Below are positions 22,526 to 33,495 of a stretch of DNA of 64,000 bases, piece after piece. Where the stretch lies: NCBI GenBank assembly GCA_011503125.2, contig WWBZ02000022.1, positions 1,550,001-1,614,000 on the forward strand, written 5' to 3'. Source of the stretch: Botryosphaeria dothidea (lineage: Eukaryota > Ascomycota > Dothideomycetes > Botryosphaeriales > Botryosphaeriaceae). The stretch's first letter is position 1, and every line of letters begins with the position of its first letter. A program made the translations under genes and the position numbers. The notes beneath the pieces are model-generated. The model saw only the letters and a list, made by a program, of their open reading frames with translations, made no database searches and was not told the origin of the DNA.

Positions 22526-23299
22526 AGTGGTCAAGATCGAGGAAAATAAGTCCGTTGATTTTTGCATCGAGAGGGTTCTACTTGTTCCCGTGTCTGGCTT
22601 TAAAATACTTCTTTCCGCGTCCCTGAAGCAGTCAAGATTGCTCCAAGCACTACGCAACATGCACAGAAGGCAAGAGCTCCGTTGGCTTCTTGCTTGGCGG
22701 GAAATCATGGCTTCGAATTCGACTTGGCTGGCGTTCGTGAGACAAGTTCTCGTGTGTTCGTCGGCAATGTCCGCCTTCACCATGGTTCGCATATCGCGGA
22801 CAAAATGGTGTCAGGCCGGCCCAGTAAAGTATTCCCGAGGCAACGATCAGTAAGGCCGGCTTTCCCATCACACGTATGCGTTCATCGATGCAAGGGGCAG
22901 ACGAGGTGAAGCGAGGAACACAGTTAGGTAAATATTCGGCGTAGACTAAAGAGGACCAGATTCTTTTTAGTAGCCAATGGATTCGCGGGATATGTCTCAC
23001 TGTCGTCTGCACAGTATAGAGAATACAGTAACGAAAGCCGAATGCTCTTCGAAGTTGCCACAAACAGGATGATCTTTACTTTAGTCGACCACTGATAGGT
23101 TGCGGATAAGGATGGTGCAATGCCGGGCGCGTATTGGCATTGCAGGGATCATGAATAATTTCTCGCTTGAATTCTCATACCAACTTCTCGTCCTCACCGT
23201 CTCTTACAGTACTCAATTGATAAGAAAAAAAGGTCGGTGTTTGATTGAATGATCAGGTTGCGACGGTCACCGTATTCATTGATTGTTGCCGCGCAGAAG
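22526..23299. promoter_or_regulatory. Divergent promoter region (ICS 2 / MFS transporter)
   Basis: 774 bp between opposite starts, long enough to hold shared control elements. The proximal part may be an extended N-terminus of the isocyanide synthase. No known binding site was recognised. Confidence 0.45.
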
Positions 23300-24712
23300 A
23301 TGACATCGAATCCTTCTCCGCACAGAATGGACGCCGAGAAAGCATCACCAACAGAGTCATCATCCGAAGACGAAGCAGCCGAGGCTTCAAGTAGTCCCCG
23401 ATCTGAGGTCCCTGACGGAGGAATTTTGGCGTGGTCCCAAGTGGTTGCTGGGCATCTGGTTGTTTTCAACTGTTGGGGTTACATCTCATCGTGAGTACCC
23501 TTATGGGTTCCCACACTTAACATGACCTGCTCATTCATTTTCGAATCCTCCAGGTTTGGTTTCTTCCAACGTTACTACGTTGATGATCTTGGAATACCAT
23601 CGGAGAAAGCTTCTTGGGTCGGCTCCGTGCAAACATTCCTAGTCTTCTTGATCGGCGCCTTTTCTGGCCGCGCTCTCGATGCGGGATACTTCAAGGCAGT
23701 CTTGATCCTCGGGTGTTTCCTGCAGGTATTTGGTGCTGCAATGGTCTCACTTGCTACCCAGTTCTGGCAAATATTTCTTGCTCAAGGTGTATGCAGTGGA
23801 ATCGGTCATGGACTTGTATTCTCTCCAGTCATATCGCTGCTGTCCACGTATTTCAGCAAGCGGCGCGTCATGGCTGTTTCCTTGGCTGCCTGTGGAGCTG
23901 CAACAGGTGGCATGATCTTTCCAGCCATTGCGTACTCATGCATGCAGTCCATCGGTTTTGCTTGGACAGTCAGGGTGATGGCATTGGTGGTTCTGGTCAA
24001 CAGTGTCTACATTATTCTGGCGATGCAGACCAGGATTGCGCCACGTAAGCTTGCTCCGCTCATTGAGATCAAGGCCCTGAGAGAAGTGCCGTTCACATTA
24101 TTTACCATCGGATGTTTTATTGAGCTATGGGGTCTCTACTTTGCCTACTTCTTCGTAAGTCCCATGTTCTCTTTGAATCACAAAGCTCGTACTAAAGCCA
24201 AACAGATCAATACATATGCTCGGGAATACTTCAACTACTCTCAACGAGAATCGTTGATCCTCCTGCTCGTCATGAACGGCATTGGTGTCATCGGACGTGT
24301 AGCGCCTGCATTCATCGCAGACCGCTATTTTGGACCCTTGAATGTGTTCATACCTCTTGTCGGTTCGTGTGGCATCCTGCTCCTCTGCTGGATAGCAGTG
24401 AGCTCACGGACTGGCTTGGTCATCTGGGCTGCTTTCTATGGCTTCTTTGCAAATGCTGTCCAAAGTCAATTCCCGGCATCAGCCGGAATATTTGCGCTCA
24501 AAGATCTTAGCAAGGCTGGAAGTCGGGTTGGATTGATTTTCACTATTGCAAGCATTCCATGTCTCACAGGGCCACCAATTGCCGCTCGATTGATATCTGT
24601 GAACGGTGGTGGCTATCTGTATGCACAAATTTTTGGTGGAATCGTAATGCTTGTAGGCGCTTTCGTTCTTACAGTAGCAGCGTACAGACTCAAGAAAGAG
24701 GAGGTTGCATAG
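23300..24712 (+). CDS. MFS transporter, monocarboxylate-transporter-like
   Basis: Three exons: 23300-23490, 23554-24154, 24206-24712, 432 aa. The cytosolic N-terminus is Ser/Glu-rich, followed by PDGGILAWSQVVAGHLVVF, the signature opening of the fungal MCT (MFS_1, SLC16-like) group. About twelve hydrophobic helices follow, including FLVFLIGAFSGRALDAGYF (helix 2 and the short loop), GVCSGIGHGLVFSP, STYFSKRRVMAVSLAACGAA and NGIGVIGRVAPAFIADRYFG. ATG 23300 is preferred; an alternative is 23327. Proteins of this type move carboxylates, riboflavin or secondary metabolites. Its divergent arrangement with the second isocyanide synthase suggests export or self-protection for that pathway (inference). 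Confidence 0.9.
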
Positions 24713-24836
24713 TCAAGCTGCCGTCATCTTGGCCAACCTTTGGTGCTGCACATGCATGAAATTTGAAAGCGCTTTCGCAATCGTTGTATTATAGTCTGAA
24801 AACCAAGAGTATATAGCCTTTAAACGCTAAGCATAA

Positions 24837-26774
24837 CTACCCGGTCTTAGCTGGTAGTGGTGGAAGGGACGTAGTGTGAGTTGTCTTCTCCGTGCCGTTC
24901 GTGGAATAAGTGCTGTTGGGTGTCACGACAATCTCGCCTGTGGCGATGTCAAATCCGTTCGATGTACGATTGAAAATTTGGAAAGCAGCGGCTGGCTGAA
25001 AGTCTGGTGCGAAGGTGTAGTTAGAATGTGCACCTGATGTCAAAAAGAAAAATGAAGAAAACATGCAGGGGAGATCGCTCTGAAGGCAGGAACTCACATG
25101 GAACCTCATGACCAGCTTCCCAGACCCGGGTGAAACTGAGCTTTCCATATTGCCTTGTTTCTCCGTATGCTTTCCCATCTACTGTGAGATTCGTATAGCC
25201 AGCTGAGTGGAAGGCGTCTTTCCCAGTCCAGTTTGCTGCAAGGGAAAGCGCTTCACCTCCAAGCCAATTGCAGATGTAATCGGCATCTCCGTACACTAAA
25301 GAAACTTGAACATCCCACCCCAACAACTTCTCCAAGTCCGGTAGGTACGGGGCTGCAAAATCTCCGGACAAACTGAAAGCGTTGTAAATGAGATTGCTAG
25401 AGGTATAGTTCAAGTCTACTCCAAGGGCATTTTGGATGGGTGCGGTATTCAGCCAAGCCTGTGGAGAGAGTCAGATGTGCCGGTCAACGGACTAGAATGC
25501 ACGGATACTTACACGCCAAAAGTCCGGAGGAACATCGTCACCGTTATGGAAACGCTGGGTTCAGTCAGCTTTATATGTAATGCATACGCGGCTGGATGGA
25601 ACTTACAACATCATATGTTCCGCGATCTTCGAGGTTGAAGGTGTAGAACAACCCTTCCACATCAGCCTGGCATATGAACTGCGCTGCCGAGCAACTGACG
25701 CGGCGGGTCAAAGATTCCTGATCCAAGTATGCACAGTAGTCGAGCTTCTCTTGGCAGCCACCAGGCCGCCGCAGGGCCCAATCTCCATGTTCATACACGG
25801 TATCGTTGATTAGTTTGACTCCGTACGTATTTTCGTGAGTGAATCTCAAAAGATACTCGGTTTGGGTAGGTTCATCTACAATACCGTTCACGATCCCCAG
25901 GGATTTCATGTTGAGCTTCCTACCGGAAACGGCTTTCTGGTCAATCTGCTCGTTCTGGTCGTGGAAGTAGGTAAAGAAAGCAGGACCCCAGTGTCCGCCG
26001 AACGATTCCGCCCACATATGGAAGTCTGTGGACTCAATCTCCGAGTTCAGCTGAGGGAGAGCGCTGTAGAAACCTTGGAGAAGCTCCCAAGCTGTCACCG
26101 CAGCTAAGCGGCTGTTGTCTTCTTTTGTCGGATCAATGACAGCCCATCGGCCTTCTTTCTCGTCCGGGCCGCCAACGTTGTCTACAATCAGATATTTGGG
26201 ATCCAAGTAGCCGACCTCCTCCTCGCTGTAGGAGAATCCTGTATTCATTAATAAATCTCCACAGATGTGAAGGAGGACTCTCACCGGTTCCGACGGGCTG
26301 GGAAAGGAAGAGCAAGTTGGTGATTTCCGACCACGAGTGGTCTCGGAGTGTGGTTGTCATGTTTTCCAACACCTCGCAGGGTCCAATCTCCTCGAAGGCG
26401 CCGATTAGAGAGTCACTTCCGGGTCCGCCGTTTAGCCAGAGTGTGACCTACATGCTCAAAGTTAGAAGAAAGCTGTATATTGTACGCCATGATTTGCCCA
26501 CCGGATCATTTGCTGGATCTCTTTTTGACTCGAAGAAAAAGAAGAACACATGGACATATGGGGAAATATCGATGTAGCCGCTGTACGAGTTCACTCCAGG
26601 TGTTATTTCACAAATGCCCTCTTTACCAGGTTCCTTGTATCGAATGGTCACTCCGGACGGGCTGGTAATCGTGGTGACATTTTGCGCAGAGGCGGGAGCC
26701 TGCCTGGGAAACGCGGTGCCGGCCAACGAGAGCGGCGCTACCGCCAACAAGCTGAGTACAGTCTGCAAGTTCAT
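24837..26774 (-). CDS. Secreted serine carboxypeptidase (S10)
   Basis: Six exons: 26774-26502, 26447-26285, 26238-25607, 25554-25513, 25458-25098, 25033-24837, 555 aa. Exon 4 is only 42 bp (RFHNGDDVPPDFWR) but is framed by GTAAGT donors and CAG acceptors and is in phase. A signal peptide is present (LQTVLSLLAVAPLSLAGTA). Catalytic triad contexts: Ser in HMWAESFGGHWGP, Asp in LVYGDADYICNW, His in VWEAGHEVP. The substrate-binding VTLWLNGGPG box spans intron 1. The protein ends in a Ser/Thr-rich tail and has several N-glycosylation sites. It removes C-terminal residues from peptides, outside the cell or in the vacuole. Its place next to the isocyanide cluster is probably incidental. Confidence 0.92.
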
Positions 26775-27344
26775 CTTCACGCTTGGATGATTGGTCTTGA
26801 CGAAGGAGGAGCATCATTTGAATACTTTATTTTTGACTACTGAGCATCGCACACATACGGACTGCCGCCCACCGGGAGCTTTATGCACGCTGCTGGAGTT
26901 TGGTGGGGATCGTCGTTCATTTTCAAGGGTGTGGCTGGGAACATGGGACGATACTTCGGCTAAGTATCCCTCGACGTCGGGAGCGGGAAGGTGGTATTGA
27001 GCTTATCTGTAATGACGTCACATCGTTTCAATTGCTGATCAATGTTTGGCGTGCAATATCAAACGCCAGAATGCTTGTTCAGTGCTTGGAAAGAACACAC
27101 TTGCTCGTTGTAAAAGCCACAGCAGTATTGGAATTACGGTAAGAAAGTCAAAACATTCGTCTGTAAGCAAATCACCGAACCAAAGCTACTTGATTGTCAA
27201 CTCAATTTAGCCAAAACATCTACATACTTTTCGTCTTTGGGAGCTCATTTTACCCATGCTTTCGTGCGCTTGTTGTTGCAAGACTCGAGGGTCCTATCTC
27301 GTGTTGTGGTGTGACGCTCCGCATCTGCTGTTCCCATGATCCGA
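26775..27344. other. Intergenic, no gene seen
   Basis: Promoter of the carboxypeptidase and 3' region of the GH127 gene, which lie in tandem on the minus strand. Confidence 0.45.
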
Positions 27345-29572
27345 CTAAAGATTGACGGTCGGGAACTGGGCAATATGCAATTTGGCCGTGCCGTACGGCG
27401 CCAATTTCGTTCGGAAAGGCCTCCCCCGCACACCGGCCGCGCTCGTATCGACATCCTTTGGGTCCGCCGCCGTCCCATTCTTGACCGGCCAATCAACCTC
27501 AATCACGCTCGCTTCGATGTAGACAGGCGACGAGCTCTTGCTCCAGACCGGATTCGGAAGCTCCCTAATCCTGCTCTTTGCCGCATCCATCCATGGATCT
27601 TCCGAAATGAGCTTCATCTCTTTCGTGGGATCGATGGCAACGTTCCATGGAGAGGTCGGCAGGAGGTCGTGGTCACGGACTCGAGTTTTCCAGTCCTCGT
27701 CGCCTTCGAAGTTGGCCACCTCTGCGCAATGGGATATCTGGTCTTTGTGGTTCCGCGGCAGTCTGGTGGTCTCCTCGAAGTCAATCGTGTGTGCAAAAAG
27801 CAATGGACCATATGAGATACTGATGCTCTTATCCGCATGGTACTGGATGTCAACATCAGCGCGCAAGGTAACAGAAATCTTGAAATTCTGGCTGGGAGGA
27901 ATCTGGATCCGATGAAGGCTTGCAAAGGAAGGGTCATCGACATTTGGAATAAACTGCTCGGAATGCGGAGCAGATGTGGTCTTCTCTCCGAATTCAATGG
28001 TTGAAGAGGGTGTTGCCCAGCCAGGCACTCTGATGAAGAAGTCAAATGATTGAACTGTTGAAATGCTATAGAGCGTCGCGCAGGGGGCGAATGGGTAGTT
28101 AGTCTCGCATCTGATTGTGAGCTCGTCCGTGTTGAGAGTTGATGGGATCATGTAGGCATGCAGTATTGTCGGGAGTGCCTGGCTGCTCGGCGGGATGGGA
28201 ACGCGCAGAAACGCGTTCATGAGAAGTTTCGGATAAGCCGTTGGATGATTGACTGTGCAACATGGCTTTGACCAAAACCATTAGCCACATCTCACACCAA
28301 AATATTCAGATCGCACTTACAAATTCCGGCTCAAGTCCAAAGACATTTGCATAGCGGCAAACATCATAAAACGGCGTCTTCTCATCTTGCTCCAGGGGAA
28401 ACTCCCGGGCCCATGGCTGGTTGATCTGCGTTACATATTGGTGACTGAACCAGTCTGGACTAATCGCTGCGGGTAAGGCATTGAAAGCCGCAAGCTCCAT
28501 ACGGTCCGCAAAATTGTTGTCGCCAAAGAGACGGTGCATGTAAGCCAGGGAAAACATCAATTCGGCAGAGCAGCAAAGCTCAGAGCCGCGTCTTGGAGAA
28601 AGTCCGCCGATATATTCGTCACTGGTAAGAGTTCCGGCAGGCGTTCCGTGGAATTCGAAGACTCGGTCTACTGCTTCCTTACATAACGTCCATAGATTGG
28701 GCGAAGGATGCATGCGATAAAGCTGAGGAGGATAACGAAGACCTGCCATTGATTTAGCTCGTAAATTGACTTGGTTTCCCCGATGCAGATGTACCTTGGG
28801 CAACGTTGACACCATGTTGAAAGTTTGGTGATTCATGCCTCACAGATGGATTTCGTGGAAAGTTTTCGTCCGCGAAGAAGACCGTCCAGTCCCGCTTTGC
28901 CAGACGTGATCCTTCCCATAGCATCTCCATAACGGTCCAGATAGTGTGTCGGTCCTCAGACGCTTCCGGCACATCATATAGCCATTGCAGAGTTGTTGAG
29001 AGCTCGTGTGCGCGTACCACTCCAAACCATTGCTTATCAAACTCGTCGCCTTCTTTGGGGAGATAGCCTTCGTAGTCATTCTTGAGCATCTTGTCCACCA
29101 GCCGCATAAATTTGAGGATCGACCCAACAATGGCTGACCGCTTCGAGGCATCAGCAATAGCATGGTTCATCAGGCCTTGCAGTAGGAGGCACCGCGCCCA
29201 TATTCCTCTTGTTTGACGTGTCTTTTCTGGGCCCAACCAGCCATCATCACTTTGATTCTCGAGAGTGTATTCGAGAAAGTGCTCCGCTTGCCTTTTCAAC
29301 TCCTGTACCAGAGCCTCATCCCCAGAACGGTCAAGGCTGAATGCGAGGGGCACGATGTAACTGTACCAGTATGTTGCCGCCTCGTTCAACGCCGAATACT
29401 CCCAGGTGCCGCCGAGCCAGGTGCTGTCCTTGACGAATCTGTAGAACTTGAACAGATTGCCGCCTAAACCCTGGCCGCAAAGGCGTAGTTGGTCTCGCAT
29501 CCAGCCATTGGGTTGAATAGAGCCGAGAGGAAATAGCTCATACTTCAGTGGAACGAGATCTGGAGACGCCAT
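27345..29572 (-). CDS. Glycoside hydrolase family 127 (beta-L-arabinofuranosidase-like)
   Basis: Three exons: 29572-28795, 28742-28321, 28265-27345, 706 aa, the normal size for GH127 (DUF1680). The (alpha/alpha)6 barrel occupies about residues 1-430 with WLGGTWEYSALNEAATYW, WLGPEKTRQTRGIWAR and HELSTTLQWLYDVP, followed by beta-sandwich domains. The cysteine-based catalytic site is visible: GSELCCSAE supplies the Glu-x-Cys zinc ligands, and EPEF-PCCTVNHP, created by splicing intron 2, supplies the Cys-Cys pair containing the nucleophile. There is no signal peptide, so it is probably intracellular and acts on imported arabino-oligosaccharides. The same strand carries the carboxypeptidase downstream and the amino-acid permease upstream. 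Confidence 0.9.
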
Positions 29573-29966
29573 GATGCGGACATCGATATGTCAAAAGCAA
29601 ACTCAAAATTCACGTAAGGTTCCAGGACACGTTCGAGGTGCGGTGCTGGTAGAGATGCAGTCCCCATTCTGTACTACCCCGCGGTCGGCGGGGTTGCGAG
29701 GATCCATGCTTGATTTGGCGCCGACCTGAGAGTGGAAACTGTAACCCTCCCTCCCCAACACGGGCTTGGCTGCTCATTTCCTGCAGATAGATCGCATGTG
29801 ACTTCGGGAAGCTCGAAGCGACCACACCTCGTATCTAAATGTGCATGTCATTCTTGGAGATCAGGAGACAAGCACATTCCCTTTTTCTCCATCCCTACTG
29901 GTGGACTTTCCTCGAGCTCTTATCGTCGTGCCTCCCCCACTCTTAGAATCCCTTCTTGAAAATCGC
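29573..29966. other. Intergenic, no gene seen
   Basis: 394 bp between tandem minus-strand genes (permease 3' end and GH127 promoter). Confidence 0.4.
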
Positions 29967-31849
29967 TCAGAAGAGGAAAGCAGCGACACGTCTCCATCCA
30001 GGCCGTTTCGCATCTTCCACGAAATCTACATCCAATTCCTCTTCGAATCTTCGTCCCTGGTCCAGGTCCACCTCGCGAAGATTAACACCAAACCCCCAGT
30101 CCCTGGTGTAAACTTTCCAAAAGACGAATAGTGAGAGGGTGATTGGTGCTGCAAGGTAACTTTGAAAGAATGATTCGGCATTCGGAGGCGAGCCGATAGG
30201 CTTAAATTTCTTTGTTAGCATATCGTCAGGCGTCAGGAGAGCGACAGGGCGCACGTACGAAAAGCCCGGAGTAGAACGTGGCCGCCAGTGACAAACAAAC
30301 CAAGGTCGTTCCGACATAGCTCCCGTAGAGTCCAAGAGCAGACCGCCATGGTATGTCATTCAAATCTCTTCCTTGCAACTTCCAAGCTCTGCGAAAGCGG
30401 ATGTGCGCAATCATGATGCTCAGGTATGCGAATTGCCCTGACAGACCCGTGATGGCGAGGAGCCAGGTGAAGACCTTCTGAGAGTCTGCAGCTATTGTGA
30501 TGAAAGATATGAATCCCACTGCGACCTGCAAGACGACACACCAGATTGGTCGGCCTTTGCTGTCCAGCTTTGCGAAGAAGGCCGGGGCTCGTCCGCTTGA
30601 TGCGAGCGCTTGCAGAACGCGAGTCGAGCCATAGGTACAACTGTTTGCGACGGACAAAACGGCCATGGTAATAACTAGAAGGATTTAGCAGACAAACATA
30701 TCTCAATTTTGATGATTCCTTCTAAGCACGAACCTGCGTTGATGATATGTGGAAGGACTCGAATTCCGGCCAGTTCCACAGCAAGCACAAACGGTGAAGC
30801 CTTGGTATTTGCACCGCTTGCCCCAAGAAGCACATCACTGTCTGAAGGAACTACAAGACCCATTATGAACACATTGAGGATGTAGAAGAGAAAGATTCTC
30901 CAGAACACCTGTCGTGTTGCCTTTGGCAGAGATTTTCGTGGGTTGGCTGCTTCCGCTGCTGCAAGCCCGACCATCTCCGTCCCACCGAAGGAAAAGACTG
31001 TTGAGTAATATTTTAGCACTCTAAATCAAAGTGAAGTGAATAAAACAAGTACTCGCCTGCGGTAACAAAGACAGAACAGAACCCCTTGAAGCCATTTCTG
31101 AAGGCTCCGGGGTTGTGCCAATACCGTGCTCCCAAATACCCTCGATCATCTGTCGTGACGCCACCACAGTCAATGATGATACCGAGTATGATGAATCCTA
31201 TGCAGGCCAGGATCTTGACAATTGCGAGAATGAACTCCACTAAGATGATTTGAGTCAGCCGAGAACCACATGAATGCCAAAGAAAAAGCTTGCCTTCTCC
31301 ATATCCGCGGACGCCAAATCCCTGGATGATGATCAACGCGGAGAGAAAAACGGCGCACCAGACACCAGGATTGATCTCGTCTCTGTCCCTCCAGAACTCG
31401 ATTGTTATCCCGGCAGCCGTGATCTCGAATGGCAGCGTTACCATCCAGCCCAGAGAATACTCCCACCCCATCGCAAACCCCCAAGCTGGGTCTATGAAGC
31501 GGATGGCATACTCGTAGAAGGCTCCATTGACGGGATAGATGATTGCAAGCTCTCCCAATGCTTGGACCGTGCACATCATCATGGCCCCGATGATCATGAA
31601 ACCGATAAGCTGCTCACAGTCAGATGCGCACTGGTCTCAGAAAGTATTCGGACTCACCAAAGAACCAGGACCACCAGTACGCAGCGCCCCACCAGTTCCG
31701 ACGAAGAGGCCGGCGCCGATGGAGCCTCCTATCGCAATCATTTGCATATGACGCCCTTGTAACGAGCGGGACAGTGCCCGAGAAGGTGCTGTATCATCCT
31801 CGGCTGCATGTGTTTGGTGTTGCGCTTCTTTGATTTCTTCAGACGCCAT
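29967..31849 (-). CDS. Amino-acid permease (APC/YAT family)
   Basis: Six exons: 31849-31658, 31609-31294, 31239-31057, 30997-30734, 30674-30259, 30200-29967, 534 aa. It opens with a hydrophilic tail, then the consensus [19 protein letters not shown] and [19 protein letters not shown]. Further family blocks are [38 protein letters not shown] and [20 protein letters not shown], about twelve membrane helices in all. Introns 2 (31240-31293) and 3 (30998-31056) begin with GC instead of GT (AAG|GCAAGC and CAG|GCGAGT), and both placements are forced by the conserved reading YGEVEF and [11 protein letters not shown]. Such permeases take up amino acids with protons at the plasma membrane. ATG 31849 gives the usual N-terminal length; an in-frame extension upstream is less likely. 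Confidence 0.9.
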
Positions 31850-32700
31850 GGTCGAGCAGATTTGAGGACCAGTGATCCTTTGCGGGGAAGGCTCTTGGAG
31901 ATAAATGCTTATCACACTGCCATGCACTGATAGTCGCTTACCCGTTGGGGAGATAGCAACGGAGCCAAGAGCATGGGTTGCATCCGACAGGCTGGATCTG
32001 CCAAGAGGATGGATCCCACCGGAGCGCATGAGCGTTGATCTGTTTCACTAAGCAGTGAACACATGAGTCTAAGCCACTTACGTAGCTTTTTTGCCAAGTG
32101 CATTTACAGTGTGTGCCAATACGTGTTGGTTGATTGGTAAATTTACAAGAGTGGGTGGCCCACCACTGTTCCTTCCCAGCTCCCGCTGCAGCAAATGAGG
32201 AATATTTGGTTGCACAGAGTCTATTAAAATTTGTCCATGGCGGTAAATTCTGTTAAGCTCCAGAAGTAGTATGGGTTCGTTTTAGCATTGGTCCGTTATA
32301 AGCCACAGCCCTACGGTACAAAGCATGTTCTCCTGTTTCGTGGCTTGATTTTCAGTTACTACAGTAGGATGAGCATTAGGAGATAGCCAGTGGTGTGAAG
32401 CAGCAGATGAGACGAGCATATTGATAGTGCATAGGTCTGTACGAAGGACTATAGTGAGTCTAAAGTATGTAGGGATGGCCAGTGTTGTAAAATCTCGGCG
32501 ACAATAGGTTCGATCCTCACTGAGTATACAGATTACTCGCCGAATTTTAATCCATTCATCATGCTGAGTTCACCATGATTACACCACGTACTACAAAGAA
32601 TATAATCACACCCCAAGCAATGTAATTTTCTCCTATCACACTGACTCTACTCTCCATTGCTGTCGCAACCAACAAGCCGTACTCAATTTCAACAATCCGA
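31850..32700. other. AT-rich intergenic, no gene seen
   Basis: Promoter of the permease followed by AT-rich sequence. A TPsiC-loop-like string at about 32507-32517 does not fold into a tRNA. Confidence 0.45.
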
Positions 32701-33495
32701 TCAGCCGCGAAAGTATGCTGTTATACAAAAGGTCTCCAATCTGACATTTATCACTTTCCAGGCAAGCATTGGGATTGTAGAGGAAGCGTTCAGTTTTCGA
32801 TTCATACCGGTCTCTTTCACACATTGTCTATGTTTAAAAAGTATGAATAGAGCTCTCACAACCAAGGCCTTAGCCCCCCCCCTTGGATGCGGCGGGTGCA
32901 CCATGCACTGAATCTCAGTATTAGCTCCCTCATGGTCCGTGTTAAGCAGAGCTGTACAAAATCGAATACTTACAGCATGTTCAACAACACCATCATCACC
33001 CCAAACCCCCATATCAAACTCCACGCATTTCACCTCATGAAACCCATACTTTGTCATACAACGCCCTCTCCGCCGGTGTCGCATCAAGGTACGTATCAAG
33101 CGCACATTCATCCGCCTTGTCCAGACCCCACCGCAGCGGCAAGCGCCCACAGCCCCTCCGCTCATGGTTCGGATGCGTAACTAACGTCGCGAGGAACATG
33201 TGCGGCTTAGCCCCATGATGTCCGCGCGGGCTCGCCGCAGTGGCCGGAACAGCGCGCGGAAGACGTCGGTGTTGTACTCTGGCATCAACTCGTCTTCCTG
33301 GACGGCCGCCCCGCGGGCGACGTCCTCGGGCAACCAGCCCGGCGCGGCGTACAGGTGCCACTTGGCGTAGGCGTCTGAGGGTGGGGCGGTGTACATGATG
33401 GCGCTGATGCCGGTGGTGGAGTAGTACGCGGCGCGGAGGATGTCGACCATCCGTGGGATGTCGGATTCGTCCATTGAAGCAATCCGGATATCCAT
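32701..33495 (-). pseudogene. GNAT acetyltransferase gene with two apparent frameshifts
   Basis: A GNAT N-acetyltransferase is recognisable but split over three frames. Part 1 starts at ATG 33495 (MDIRIASMDESDIPRMVDIL) and runs to ADIMG. Part 2 resumes one frame over with AKPHMFLATLVTHPNHERRG, the acetyl-CoA-binding strand and loop, on to TPAERALYDK. Part 3 lies in the third frame: KYGFHEVKCVEFDMGVWG. The shifts fall at short homopolymers: four C at 33211-33214 (one base too few) and TTT at 33050-33052 (one too many). An intron (32908-32973, GTAAGT...CAG) then leads to CMVHPPHP, the usual end block; the tail beyond a nine-C run at 32874-32882 is unreliable. Either sequencing errors or a decayed gene. 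Confidence 0.65.

Noticed and set aside
32480..32530. tRNA-like TPsiC string (GGTTCGATCC)
   Set aside because: The 5-bp T stem does not pair, and no acceptor, D or anticodon arms can be drawn around it.
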